Source of the DNA: Sitta carolinensis
Lineage: Eukaryota > Chordata > Aves > Passeriformes > Sittidae
DNA length: 64,000 bases
NCBI GenBank assembly: GCA_032173965.1
Contig: CM063289.1
Location: forward strand, 25,631,690 to 25,695,689
Direction of reading: 5' to 3'
The position numbers and the translations under genes were made by a program. The notes under the pieces are model-generated. The model saw nothing but the letters and a program-made list of their open reading frames with translations, was not told the origin of the DNA and ran no database searches. Positions within the stretch are counted from its first letter, which is position 1. Every line of letters starts with the position of its first letter. This document shows positions 36,969 to 64,000 of the stretch, in pieces.

Positions 36969-37261
36969 AAGATGGGACGAGACTATTTACAAGAGCATGT
37001 AGTGACAGGAACGTGTTCTAATTGAAAGAGAGTAGGTTTATATTAGATATTAGAAAACATTCTTTATTGAGAGGGTGGTGAGGCCCTGGCACAGGTTGCC
37101 CAGAGAGGCTGTGGCTGCCCCATCCTTGAAGGTGTTCAAAGTGAGTTGGATGGGGCTTGGAGCAACCTGGTCTAGTGGAATGTCCCTGCTCATGCCAGGT
37201 GATTGATCTAGATGATCTTCAAGGTCCTGCTACAATCCAAAGATTATTTATGATTCTATGA
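36969..37261 (+). mobile_element. CR1 LINE, 5'-truncated 3' end
   Basis: The segments 'tttacaagagcatgtagtgacagga', 'aaagagagtaggtttata', 'aggttgcccagagaggctgtggctgcccc' and 'gatgatcttcaaggtcctgc' follow the order of the avian CR1 3' region. The element ends ATGATTCTATGA and runs into an A-rich stretch. A short internal deletion precedes the AAAGAGAGTAGG segment. It cannot encode protein. Confidence 0.95.
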
Positions 37262-37397
37262 AAAAAAAAAAGAAAAAAGCCCAAAGAAAAACTGTGGATG
37301 AAATTTGAAGGGGGATATGGTGGGGCAGAGGGGAGCTGCCAAGGCCTCCCTTAGGGGGAAGCAGTGACAGCTCTGAGGAACTGACTGCAGATCCTGC

Positions 37398-37597
37398 AGC
37401 AGGACAGTGTCACTGGCAGCAGGATAGTGTTCCTGGGAGCAGGACAGGGTCACTGGTAGCAGGACAGTGTTCCTGGGAGCAGGACAGTGTCACTGGCAGC
37501 AGGATAGTGTTCCTGGGAGCAGGACAGGGTCCCTGGCAGCAGGACAGCGTTCCTGGGAGCAGGACAGCGTTCCTGACAGCGGGACAGGGGCCCCGTG
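37398..37597. repeat. 20-bp minisatellite, ten copies with a 40-bp higher-order period
   Basis: Ten contiguous 20-base units of the form AGCAGGACAGTGTCACTGGC or AGCAGGATAGTGTTCCTGGG. The two forms mostly alternate, giving a 40-bp dimer pattern. The last two units decay into flanking GC-rich sequence. The unit length is not a multiple of three, so open frames through it are not evidence of coding. Confidence 0.93.
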
Positions 37598-37930
37598 GGG
37601 CTGTTCCCCGGGGCTGGCAGCTGCCCCCTCGCCGGGGACTCTGGGCCAGGCAGCCCTGCCGGAGAGAAGAGCTGCTGCATCTGTTCAACAAAAGAATCGC
37701 TGCTTTGGGGTCTTGGAGATTATTTATCTTAGCTCTCAGAAATCCTTCAGGACTGTACATTAAAAGGGCAGCTGGGGAAAGGACCCTCCAACTCCTGCAG
37801 GTGCTGGAGAGCTGGGCTGGCAGGGCTGCTCCTGAGGCATCTGCGGCCAAACGCCCTCCTCCTCTTCTGCTGCTGTGCGAGACAGACGCAGGGGACCTTT
37901 CCTGAGCAGCCGTTCGGTGCGTGCAGGAGT
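37598..37930. other. GC-rich intergenic sequence, no gene seen
   Basis: The moderately GC-rich stretch following the 20-bp minisatellite. Overlapping open frames of 76-146 codons on both strands lack any domain signature. Confidence 0.45.
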
Positions 37931-38189
37931 GACGCTGGGACCTGCATTAGCAAAACACGTGAGAATGGGAAGTTTCCTCCTTCCTGTGACCTCACTGCCA
38001 TTTCTTCTGCTCCCCAGTGGTCCATGCAGAGCAGGGAGATGGGAGAGGTCTCATCAAAACTTCATGATTGCTCTCTCTTTAAAGTGTTTTCCGATGGTAA
38101 ATAAGAGTTTAATTTATGATGCACCTTCTCACCACGTTGACTGAGACCACTTATATTTTTGCAATTTTTGCTTAAAAAAACCTAAGCAA

Positions 38190-38214
38190 TTTATTCTTGT
38201 TTAACAAGAATAAA
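38190..38214. repeat. Perfect 25-bp palindrome carrying AATAAA on both strands
   Basis: Twelve-base arms, TTTATTCTTGTT at 38190-38201 and AACAAGAATAAA at 38203-38214, flank a single T. Each strand therefore carries an AATAAA hexamer at its 3' side. Confidence 0.9.
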
Positions 38215-39194
38215 GACATATTTTACAAATAGAATTTTTGATGGGAAGTAGTCTCTTGGGAAGCTTCTGTGATACAGTCCAGTATCCTCTTAACTGATTT
38301 CACTCTACAGTGTAATGCTGATATCTTGATTCCTGGGTTTGGGTGTAGTTATCCTAAAAACTTAAACATATATAGAGTCTTATATAATATAAGCTTAGTT
38401 CTGTTTTTTTTAATATTTCCTTCTCTAATGGGATTAATTTATGGAGGTCATTGTAATTGGTTTATTATGTTGCTAATACAAGAACAGTGAGTAAATTCCC
38501 AAAAGAACTCTATTGCCTTTAGTGAGGAAAATATTGTGCCCTGTAGCTGTGATTCATGCTGCTATTGTGAAGTCAGCCAGCTGTGAGATATATGTGCAGG
38601 CAATGGATGATAAATGTGTTCTAATAATCCAGTATACAAAGGATTTCCATAAAAATTCTTCAGTAGTATCCAAGGACATTAAAAAGTCCATCAATAAAAT
38701 CCTTCTTTAAATGGCTTTGAATCAGGCAAAGAGGGTTTTAATGCACAGTTGTGCAGGCTACTCAAGTTTTCCCCATGATAGTTCCAGAATCTGTTTTTAG
38801 CATATGATTATGATACTGCTGAGAACGCTGCTTCTGATAAAAAATTGTATTGATTTTCATTATTTTCAACTCCAGTTGCATAAAAGAAAATAATGAGACT
38901 CATTTTATTCCTTGGGATATAATTGTGTGTTTGTTGACAGTCATCACAGGAATTAGCTTTAAAAAGATCTTAAGATAAGCTTTAAAAAGATCTTTTTTGC
39001 AGGATTAAAATTAACTTCAATTACTTACATAGCACTCTAGATGTTTTCCCTTCTTTCTGGTGGACCTCTGTTTTGGGTCTGTTTATTGCAAATGCAGCAG
39101 TGGAAGAAAACTCAAAGCACTTCCCTGATGTGCTGAAAGTTGAGTTGCTGTACCCTGAGGCACCCTCACCATCCACAGCTTGAATGCTTTGACA

Positions 39195-39305
39195 CTGGAA
39201 GATTCACTTTGGTTGTTCCTGCTCTCTCTGCAAAGCAGGTAGGAGGAACCAAAGTGAATCTCCCAATGCCAAACCAGGCAGAAACAACCAAAGTGAATCT
39301 TCCAG
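39195..39305. repeat. Perfect 23-bp inverted repeat with 65-base loop and a third diverged copy
   Basis: The arm at 39195-39217 is the exact reverse complement of 39283-39305. The loop holds a third, slightly diverged copy of the ACCAAAGTGAATCT core at about 39248-39262, in the same orientation as the right arm. Either loop copy or right arm could pair with the left arm. Confidence 0.9.
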
Positions 39306-42300
39306 GTTGTTCCCAGCTGTGGGATGAACAAAATGGGATGAGACCTGTTGTGAAATTTACTCTGGGGAGCTTGTGCAGAAAGCGAGGTGTGGAGCTGTAC
39401 ATCAGTCCTGAGCTCAGCACCGGTGTGGAGACCACAGCTGAGAAGGAGCTGTGGAAATTCTCCCAATTGCAGAGCTTTTAAACTGCCTTTCAGAACTTCC
39501 TGCTAGAGCTAGATCCAGCCACGGTGCTGGACTGACACCCTCCTGATTCCTCCCTCCCCAGATATGTGGTTAGGAAGGATTCATGTCAGAGAAATTATTT
39601 ATTTTATTAAAAAAGAAGCTGATGATCTATTCTAAAACAAAGATTGTACTGATTGACTGTCAATATAGGCTACCCAAATCTTTGCACTTTGTTTTCAGGA
39701 AAACTCATTAAAGAAATATGAAAGTATTTAAATGGAAAAGAAGAAGGGTTGAAAATGCTCAGTTTGACTTAGTTCTGTATACTTTCCACATGTTTTTAAT
39801 AGCCTAGTGGTAAAACCCAATAAAACCACTAGAAGCAATGAAATCATAATGAAACATCTCAAGGTCAGTCTCGTTTTTCTTTTGGTTTTGCCATTTATCC
39901 CATGCAGTATTTGTAGCAGTTGTAATATGATATATCTGTGAACACAAAACACTTCTTGTTTTGCTTCCCCTGCTTTTTCCATCTTATTAAAATACTTTTT
40001 TTTTTTTTTTTGTGTGGGGAGAATGGTGAGCTAGAGATATCATATCATTTATAGGAAAGTTCAAAAGCACTGATTAACTACAGTGAGTTTCATGTGGTGG
40101 GTCAAAGCCTGGCTTTCAGCTGGTGTGGTGTGCAGAAACACAGAAGCATACATTTAATTGCTAAATGAAATGCATATACCTCTTTGTGATGAAAGATGGT
40201 TGATTTTAAAGGAGCAGATGTAGAACTCTTGGTACCTTGCAGAACAAAACTTCCAGAGATGGGACCTGACAAGCACATCTGTGGCCTACCTGAGCACATC
40301 CCAGTGGAATTCCTAGTGGAATGAGAAATCTAGACTTTTATAATATTTAGTTGCAGACTCTTCAGGAGCAACATTTGCTTGTTCTTGTGCTGGACTGAGT
40401 GCTCTCTGCTGGCTTGCAAGGAAGGACAGCTGTGAAGGGAGTCATAGATGGCTGTGGGGACCTGCACACTTGCCTTTAGTGGGGACAAGAGCTTTGTGAG
40501 GAGGAGAGGGATGCCTTACTCCCTCCCTACATCTCCACCTGTAGGTACCATCTCATCGTGGAGCCAGCAGGGAAAGGTTTGATTCTATTGCAGGAGAAGT
40601 GAGTGAACATTTTCCCTCTTCACCTGCCGTACTCCCCATCTTGTCTTTCTGAAGCCTTCTGTACTCGTGCCCCAAAATACCACTCTCTCAGTAACAGACT
40701 GCTACGATTTTACTTTGACAGCCTGTAAAATTTCTAAAATACCCTGTGACACAAATCTGCCAAAAGTCTTAGCTGTGCCAAATCTATTCCCATGTATCAT
40801 CTTCTAGACGACAGAGATGGATGCAACTGTTGCTGCTTTATAAATGATGGCATCTGAGGTTCTGTCGCTTAAAATGGCAGCCTGGCAATTCCTGTGCCTA
40901 TTATGAGTAGTGCTTCCAGAGAGACAGAAGTGGCTAATCCAAGGTAATCATGAGTCCCCTTTACTGTGTTATGTAACTGTCTCAGGCTTCAGCTCATTTA
41001 TCCTTACCAAGCATCACCCTGTTGATTTAGAAAGGACCTTTTCTCTGTTTACAGAGGGGAAGCAAGCCCTGCATTCTTGTGGTCACTTGGAAAGTCTGAG
41101 TGAATAATGAACCTGACCTTCAGTAGTGACCACCCTTCCTGTTCTATTGATCTAATCCATTTGGGGTTTTGTGGAACAAACCCTCTTATAAATTCCAGGA
41201 ATATCAACCAGTATGCTCCAGAGTAGTCAGTGAGGAATGTAATTTTGAGTGTCTCTCATCTCAGTTGTAGGTGAAATCACAGGCTAAACAGAATTTTAAC
41301 ACATGTGTTTCATTTTCAGCTCAGCCTTTAGTGAATGGGTGCATTTAATTTGTCTATTCTAGGGCCTCTTTTCCAAATGCAGCAAAGCCAGATATTTATT
41401 ACCACAAAAATCTGTGCTCTCCCACAGCAAGGTAGGCAACAGTAGCATCCCTGCAGGAAAACCTTCATTACTTTCTCTCCTCCCTGGACTTAGTCCTCAC
41501 CTGGGGGGCTGCAATCTCAGCCAGCTTTAGTGGCTGCAGGGGAAAGGCAGGAATTGCTCATTGTCTGTAGTGACAGAGCTGCTCCTGTGGGAAGAACACA
41601 CCTGGGTGCTCAGCAGAGGCACAGCCATGGGGTGCTCAGCGTTGGGCAAGATCAAAGGCAGCCTGAGCTTGCCACATTCACTTCATTTCCCAGGTTACAC
41701 ATTTCACTCCCACACATCAACCACCTTCTGCTAATGGTTACCTCATTGCTTTGGAGAGCACAGAAAGGACTGAGGTAATTTCCAGGACTATCCATCTGGC
41801 TTGAAGATGAAGCTTTCTGCTTTGAAAGTATTATAAATCAGTTCACTGTTGTTAAAAAGGGACTAAAAATGATGTTTGTAGTAGAATTGAAAGCAAGACC
41901 TCATCAAATGGGGTGTTACAGAGTTCCTGTCTTTTCTAAGTGCTGTAGAATTGCTGGTATAGCAGGGTGGGAAAATCCAATTTAATGTATTTAGATCATC
42001 TTATTTGTATGCTAGGATTCATATTCAGGTGGCACAAATAAACTTAGCTGCAATTAAATAATTTAAGTGGAATCAATTAAGACTAGCAGAGCATACGGAT
42101 AACTATTAGTTCCATAAATTTTTGCATTTGTGTTGTCAGCCAAAAGCTCTTGGGAGTTAGTGGAATGTGTATGTGCTCTGGTTGTGTCTCTTTCTCTCAG
42201 CTCTAATTGTTGCACAAGGATTTATTACAGCAATTCAACACTGCAGAACTTCATTGGCATTGGCAAAATTGTCAAGAACCTGTTTTAATATGTCTTTAAT

Positions 42301-44914
42301 TATGTTTTATGCCACAACAATCTGCAGCAGCTTCATTCCTCTCAGTAGTATCATCAGAGCAAAGGAGTTGCAAATTAAGAAGCATAAAACCACTGCCTCT
42401 GATGTGTGTGCTAATGCGGGTTACTTCCCAAATTCTTTATTCTACATCTGTGTGCAGTGCACCACCCTTTTCAGTTATCTTCTTTTCCTCCTCAAGGCTC
42501 TTCCCCTGTGTGCCTTTTAGAATGCTTTAATTGGCTCCCTTTCTGTTTAGCAGGAGGAGGCAATTTCAAAGTAAGACTGAATGTTGCCAGTTAAGAAATA
42601 TGTTCTTTCCACATATGCTTGAAATTATACCATGCAAACTGTTGTAATAAGTGATTGACTGGTTGATTGATTGATTTTTTTAATATAAATTTTTGGAGGC
42701 TGTAAAGGTCACATGTTTGTTTTTATGCTCTGGAAGTAAGAGAAACATATTTACCAACACAAAGCTTGCACTCTAACTTGATAATCAACAGCTTTGTTAT
42801 TTTTGTTGGAAGAAAGTGTGATTATAACTGGAAAATGTGAATAGATCCATGCATACAAATATGTTATGGAACCTACTGCTAGTCTAATTGAACTGTGCAT
42901 CAAGCTGCTTGACAACACACACCAGGAGACACAGGAAATAGCTAAATGAAGGAAAACTTACCAGAGAAATTACCATAATGTCAGTGTTCACCTCTCCCAG
43001 CTAACGGTGGTGACTTGTGTTCAGAACAGAATGACTGCAGTAGCAGTCAGGTGCTCCAGTCAAGGACACAATACACTAAGCAACACATACTTACCAGAAC
43101 CAAGGCCCAAAGTGCCTTAGGCCTCTGGTTACACATTTCATACCACAAATTAAAAGGGCCAGGTGAGAAACAGGACCATTACCTTCCTCCCAGCTGAATG
43201 GAAGGCACAGATTGCTGTAAACCCCTAGTTTTAAAAATCCAAACACTACAATGTGGAAAATATAACGCATTTCCAATTTGAAAAGAACTGGACTCTCTTC
43301 GAATAGGGTTTGAATGCAGAAAGCTGATTTTAAACCAGCCTGTTGATTCCATAAAAATACGCCTTCACACATGACACTCCCACATTACTTACATGTGAGA
43401 GTTAAAGTGTGGTTTTTCTTGTGTAGTACTTAAGCAGCACAACTGACTGCTGGTCTTTGGTGCTTTGTCTCATTTGAAGTTCTCCTTGTAGAAGCTGCTT
43501 AAGCACCAGAGTTGACTTAGACCTCTTGAGCCATGACTGCACTGAAGAGTGTCACACCAAGTGAGCTGTCTCAGGCAAGGGGCAGAAGGATTTTCACTTG
43601 TATTTAGCCTAAGGTTGTAGGTGGCTGGGGAAGGTGGTGGTGGTAAGGCTGGGAGCACTTTCTGCTTGTGGCATGGTGTGTGGACAGGCTCTCCAAAACC
43701 ACTTAGTCTGGAACTGCTTGTTCCAGATCTTGGATCCACTTGGCCTCTTTCTTCATCATTTTCATCTATGCAAGGTGATTGTAAACTGATAGATGACTGG
43801 CAGGGTTACACCATCACTTCCATGTAGCTGTAATTGGCTGGGTGAAGTTGAAACTTTAGGTTGTGTTTTCTCTGTGGGCACAGTTGGCATGCAGAGACCC
43901 TGCCCTGTCCACGTGCCTTTACCCTGTTTTGTCCCTGGCTGCTTATCTTGTCCCTGCCTCACCCCTTCACTTGTGTTGACACAACTGTCTGTTAGGACTG
44001 CTAAAAACATATGTGAACTGGTTTGAATTAAAAGCACTTCTCATCTGGTTCTTTGTCTGGCCTCATAAATAACTGGGTCTGTACAGCTGGGAGAGGAGGG
44101 GAGGCAGTGCAGGCAGGAATGGACAGCTGGGGAAGGATGAGGGGGACCTCCTGGAGCTGCCAGTGCTGCTGAGATGAAAAGTATCAGATGTCGTGTTTGT
44201 CAGTCAGTGCTTCTGCCGGTTCAGAGAGGCACAGACCAGCCTCAGCTCTCCCCAGTCACTCCATCTTATGAAACTCTGCAGAGCAGGTCCTTTACAGGAC
44301 TTGTTCTGGAGCAAATTGTTCTGAATCATTTCAGTTCTTCCCTATTCTTTGTGTTCTGAGTCTGTTGTTCTCACCCTAGGGTCAAATCGGGAAAACAGTT
44401 ACCAACTGTAGATATTTTCAAATTAATACATAATTTCTGAGGAACTACAGACAAAGAAGACCTATGTGTGTTCTTTCTGGCTTTACTGCTTGACAGTTAA
44501 ACTACCTATACTACAGTGCTCTGAGACAACTATTTAGTGCATGACATAAGAAATAGTCTAAACAGGATCCCTTAAAGAGGTGAACATGCACATCCCAGGA
44601 GAAGCACTCATGAATGAATGATAAACTGAATCTGCAATGAACTTGCAGGAAGCATTTCTGGTTGATGCAGAAATTGTCCTTTTTGTCTGGGTTATATTTT
44701 CCCTACAGATGAGAAGAGCATATTGGAATACCAGGCACATGGTATCTCAAGCTGCTATGCCAGAAGTAGCTAAATATAATATGTCAAGTGTATTGGTATG
44801 AGCTGGTATGTAATCTCTGGATCAAATCCCAACTTTTCAAAAGGTCTCCTCACTTCCACTCTCTATTTTGGCAGAGATGTAAGAAGACACTAATAGTAGA
44901 AGTGCACATACAGC

Positions 44915-46066
44915 CTGTTTTTAAATGGCAGATTTATTAAAAATGTTCTCTATCACAAACATTGGAAACATATGCAAATATGCAGCAGATTTTATTGCAA
45001 TCGAAAGATTCAGTGGACAGTGTAAAGGGAGTAACTGTCAACTGAACTATGAGAAATAATGGGGCAGTTTCCACAGCAAACTCCTCACAAAACCCCATTT
45101 TGACTCTAATTTGTGTTGTAGAGGTGGTCTTAATTTTAACTCAGCATCCTTGCGTTTCAGTTTGTGTTCAGTCTGGCCTTCGGATGCAGCACATGGTTCA
45201 TGAGCTTGAGCTTTGAGTTTATACATATATACAGTAGAACAACCTATAGGTTACAGGAGAGGACACATTAGCACCAGTGCTTATAGATTAGAGCTCACAT
45301 CGCCTCTGCCACTGCATGTGCATGGAACTGACTTTTCCGAAGAGTTAGGTTAAAAAAAGGTTAATAAATCTGGCACTTGGAAGGCAAACTGTGCTCTGCA
45401 GTGACCAAGGAAATCTTTGTGTTAGGTATCACAAGTGACTGCCTGTCTCTGAAGGCTGCCCATCACAATTACATTAATGCTCTTTCTTGAACAAATGCAC
45501 ACTTCACTTCCCCTCTGCTTGCATTGTTATTTAGGAATAGACGTAATCCCTTGAGATCAGGAAATCAGTGTGATTTTCTTACTGCTATTCTAAAACGAAG
45601 CACAAACTCTATATTTAGCAAATATTAGACAAAATTTGTATCTTTAGCAATTTTGGTGAAACATTTTTACATAGCAAAAATTCTACAGTGTTCATAATTA
45701 ACTGAGATTCACAAAAAAAGGCTTTGGTTAGAAAATCAAAAAGGATGAAATAAAAAAAAAGCTTTTAAAAAAAAAAAGAAGCGAAGGGATTGTCAAATAC
45801 TCTATTGAAGTCAGTGAGTGCAGAATAAAACAGTCGTAGTCCATTAGTTAATTTTTCAGTAGTCAAATCTTCCACCTAAAGAGGCCCATGTCTCTTGCAA
45901 GCTGTGTGCCTTTCTTGCCGCTCACAGCTGGTCTCCTAGCTCCAGTACAAGCAGCGTGGCGATACGTCCACATTTTCCTGATCAAGGCCAAGAGTCCTTC
46001 TTCCAGCTGTGAGGTAGAGATTGGGTATCAGGTCACTGGGGTGTGAGATACCTCTGAGTGTAGCAG
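44915..46066 (-). other. SLC1A7: Probable SLC1A7 3' UTR
   Basis: Downstream of the SLC1A7 stop codon on the minus strand, the first canonical AATAAA is at 44938-44933 (TTTATT on the + strand). The implied 3' UTR is about 1.15 kb. It includes an A/T-rich homopolymer stretch near 45714-45780. The end point is inferred. Confidence 0.5.
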
Positions 46067-62798
<16,732 letters not shown>

Positions 62799-64000
62799 CT
62801 GAGCAAAAAGAAAGGGAGTCATTATTAGGAGACAGCTGCCTTCCATCACAGTGCAGTACCAACACTGTCTGGGTTTGGCTGTTCTGGCTCCACACCACAG
62901 GAGGATGCCCAGAGCACTGGGCTAAACAGTTTTTTCTGTGGGGTCCCCCTCAGCACAGCTGAGGTTAGGGTGCTGGCAAGGAATGACTTTAAAATGTTCT
63001 GGTTCTGAAGGTAGCTCTGACATTTTAGCTTCAGGCAGGTAGATTACTGGGAAGAGGGAGAATGAATCCTAAGCTCCTCTCATGTGTTTGTGCTCATGTA
63101 GCTGTTCATGGATTTTTGTTGGAAACTTTTAAGTAAAGGTTTATGTTGCCTTTGGAAGACAGAGGAGAAACACCAACATGTATTGGACATGCTGTTGGAC
63201 TTCCTGGGGCAGATAAATAGGCAGAAGAATTGTTAGTTTCTGAATCCACTCTGGACTAGTGCTTTATCAAAAGTGTTGTGCTTCTGTGTCAGCTATGTAC
63301 AAAGTCACAGATGCTCAAAAGCTTTAGATTCAAAAAAATCTGTGAGCATCCAGCCATCTTCCACTTGCAGCTGTGCCATCTCCAGAGACTTGACACTCCT
63401 TCCTCATTTTTCCAGAAATAAACTATACTATAAACTTCGGCATACCCACCCAAGCAATCATTCCCTGGCCCAGCTCAGTGAGATTGGACCATGTAGCTGG
63501 AAAGGGAGGCTGAGTGCTGGGTGCTGCTTCCCTGGCCCATGTCATGCTGAGCCACACTGGGGGGCATCCTGAAGTGGGGAGAAGGTGCTAAGCTGATGGC
63601 TCCTGTTGTTGGCAGCCACCTGCTGTTGCTCTGATCTTTGGGGCAGGTGTGTTGGCAGGTGTGGCTGTGTCTGCAGCAGTGCTGGAAGGGATGGAAGTAC
63701 TGGCTAGAGCATCCCATCCTGCTTCTCCCTTGTGTGGGCTGGGTGGCTGTGATCCCCTTGGCATGCCCAGGGATTGGCAGTGCCCTTGGGGTGTACAGCA
63801 CACCCCATCCAGCTATACCATCTTCTGTTATTTGGGAGGAACACAGAGATGCCCCATCGAAAGGATGGTACAAACCAGGGACAGGTGTATGTGCATCCTC
63901 AGATGCTGAGGCCCTGCAAAACAAAGGGTTCTTCATCCTCATTTATTTCCCTGGAAATAAATTTGTGAGATTTCTATGCATTTTCTTCTGTTGAAATGTT
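62799..64000 (-). other. SLC1A7 intron running off the window edge
   Basis: The preceding EAAT5 exon should encode the segment ending in ...VAVW. No such sequence occurs before 64000, so the rest of this intron and the 5' exons lie outside. Open frames of 86-155 codons around 63.5-63.9 kb have no domain signature. Confidence 0.6.

Larger units (their letters stand above)
37931..44914. other. PODN-SLC1A7 intergenic region, no gene seen
   Basis: Seven kilobases of mostly AT-rich sequence. Apart from the palindrome at 38190, the hairpin repeat at 39195 and a 16-base poly(T) at 39996-40011, I see no exon, RNA gene or transposon that I can support. A 17-base direct repeat (AGCTTTAAAAAGATCTT) occurs twice at about 38958-38995. 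Confidence 0.5.

Noticed and set aside
37410..37850. 146-codon minus-strand frame with repeated LSCCQ and CPAPRN motifs
   Set aside because: This is the translation of the 20-bp minisatellite; the Cys-rich pattern is a repeat artefact, not a protein family.
39140..39481. Overlapping plus and minus frames (113 and 127 codons) with repeated TKVNLP and RFTLV motifs
   Set aside because: The repeated motifs are the inverted repeat read in two directions, not protein repeats.

Overview
This window is ordinary vertebrate nuclear DNA, almost certainly from a bird and probably a songbird. Coding sequence is a small fraction and sits in short exons with GT/AG splice sites. A CR1 LINE copy ends in the ATTCTATGA tail typical of birds, and a 443-bp solo LTR looks like those common in passerine genomes. 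Nothing bacterial, plasmid-like or CRISPR-like is present.

Three protein genes are present, in the order known on human chromosome 1p32.3 (recalled, not searched). (1) SCP2, + strand: only the last three coding exons (251-380, 1813-1892, 3206-3301) are here. They encode the C-terminal 101 residues of the sterol carrier protein 2 domain, ending in the peroxisomal signal AKL. (2) PODN (podocan), + strand: all nine coding exons are present (13756-32054). They join in consistent phases into a 585-residue secreted leucine-rich-repeat protein, with a CpG island over the first coding exon and a probable intron in the 3' UTR. (3) SLC1A7 (EAAT5, a retinal glutamate transporter with chloride conductance), - strand: the last five coding exons (46067-62798) encode the C-terminal half, including the serine-rich HP1 motif, NMDGT, HP2, TM8 and the terminal PDZ ligand ETNV. 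Its 5' half lies beyond the right edge. PODN and SLC1A7 are tail to tail.

The roughly 10.4 kb between SCP2 and PODN holds an old interspersed-repeat remnant (about 4376-4690), a minus-strand solo LTR (8654-9096) and TA- and TG-rich microsatellites, but no gene I can support. The roughly 10.3 kb between PODN and SLC1A7 holds the most unusual sequence. A GC- and CpG-rich patch (about 35930-36780) is built on a 77-bp duplication and a 32-bp minisatellite. It is followed by a CR1 3' end (36969-37261) and a separate 20-bp minisatellite (37398-37597). Further right are a perfect 25-bp palindrome (38190-38214) and a 23-bp perfect inverted repeat with a third diverged copy in its loop (39195-39305).

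The three genes do not form a pathway. SCP2 is a peroxisomal and cytosolic lipid carrier, podocan an extracellular matrix proteoglycan-family protein, and EAAT5 a membrane transporter. I did not find a convincing new biological system. The best candidates for follow-up are the CpG-rich minisatellite patch, the hairpin at 39.2 kb and the PODN 3' UTR intron.
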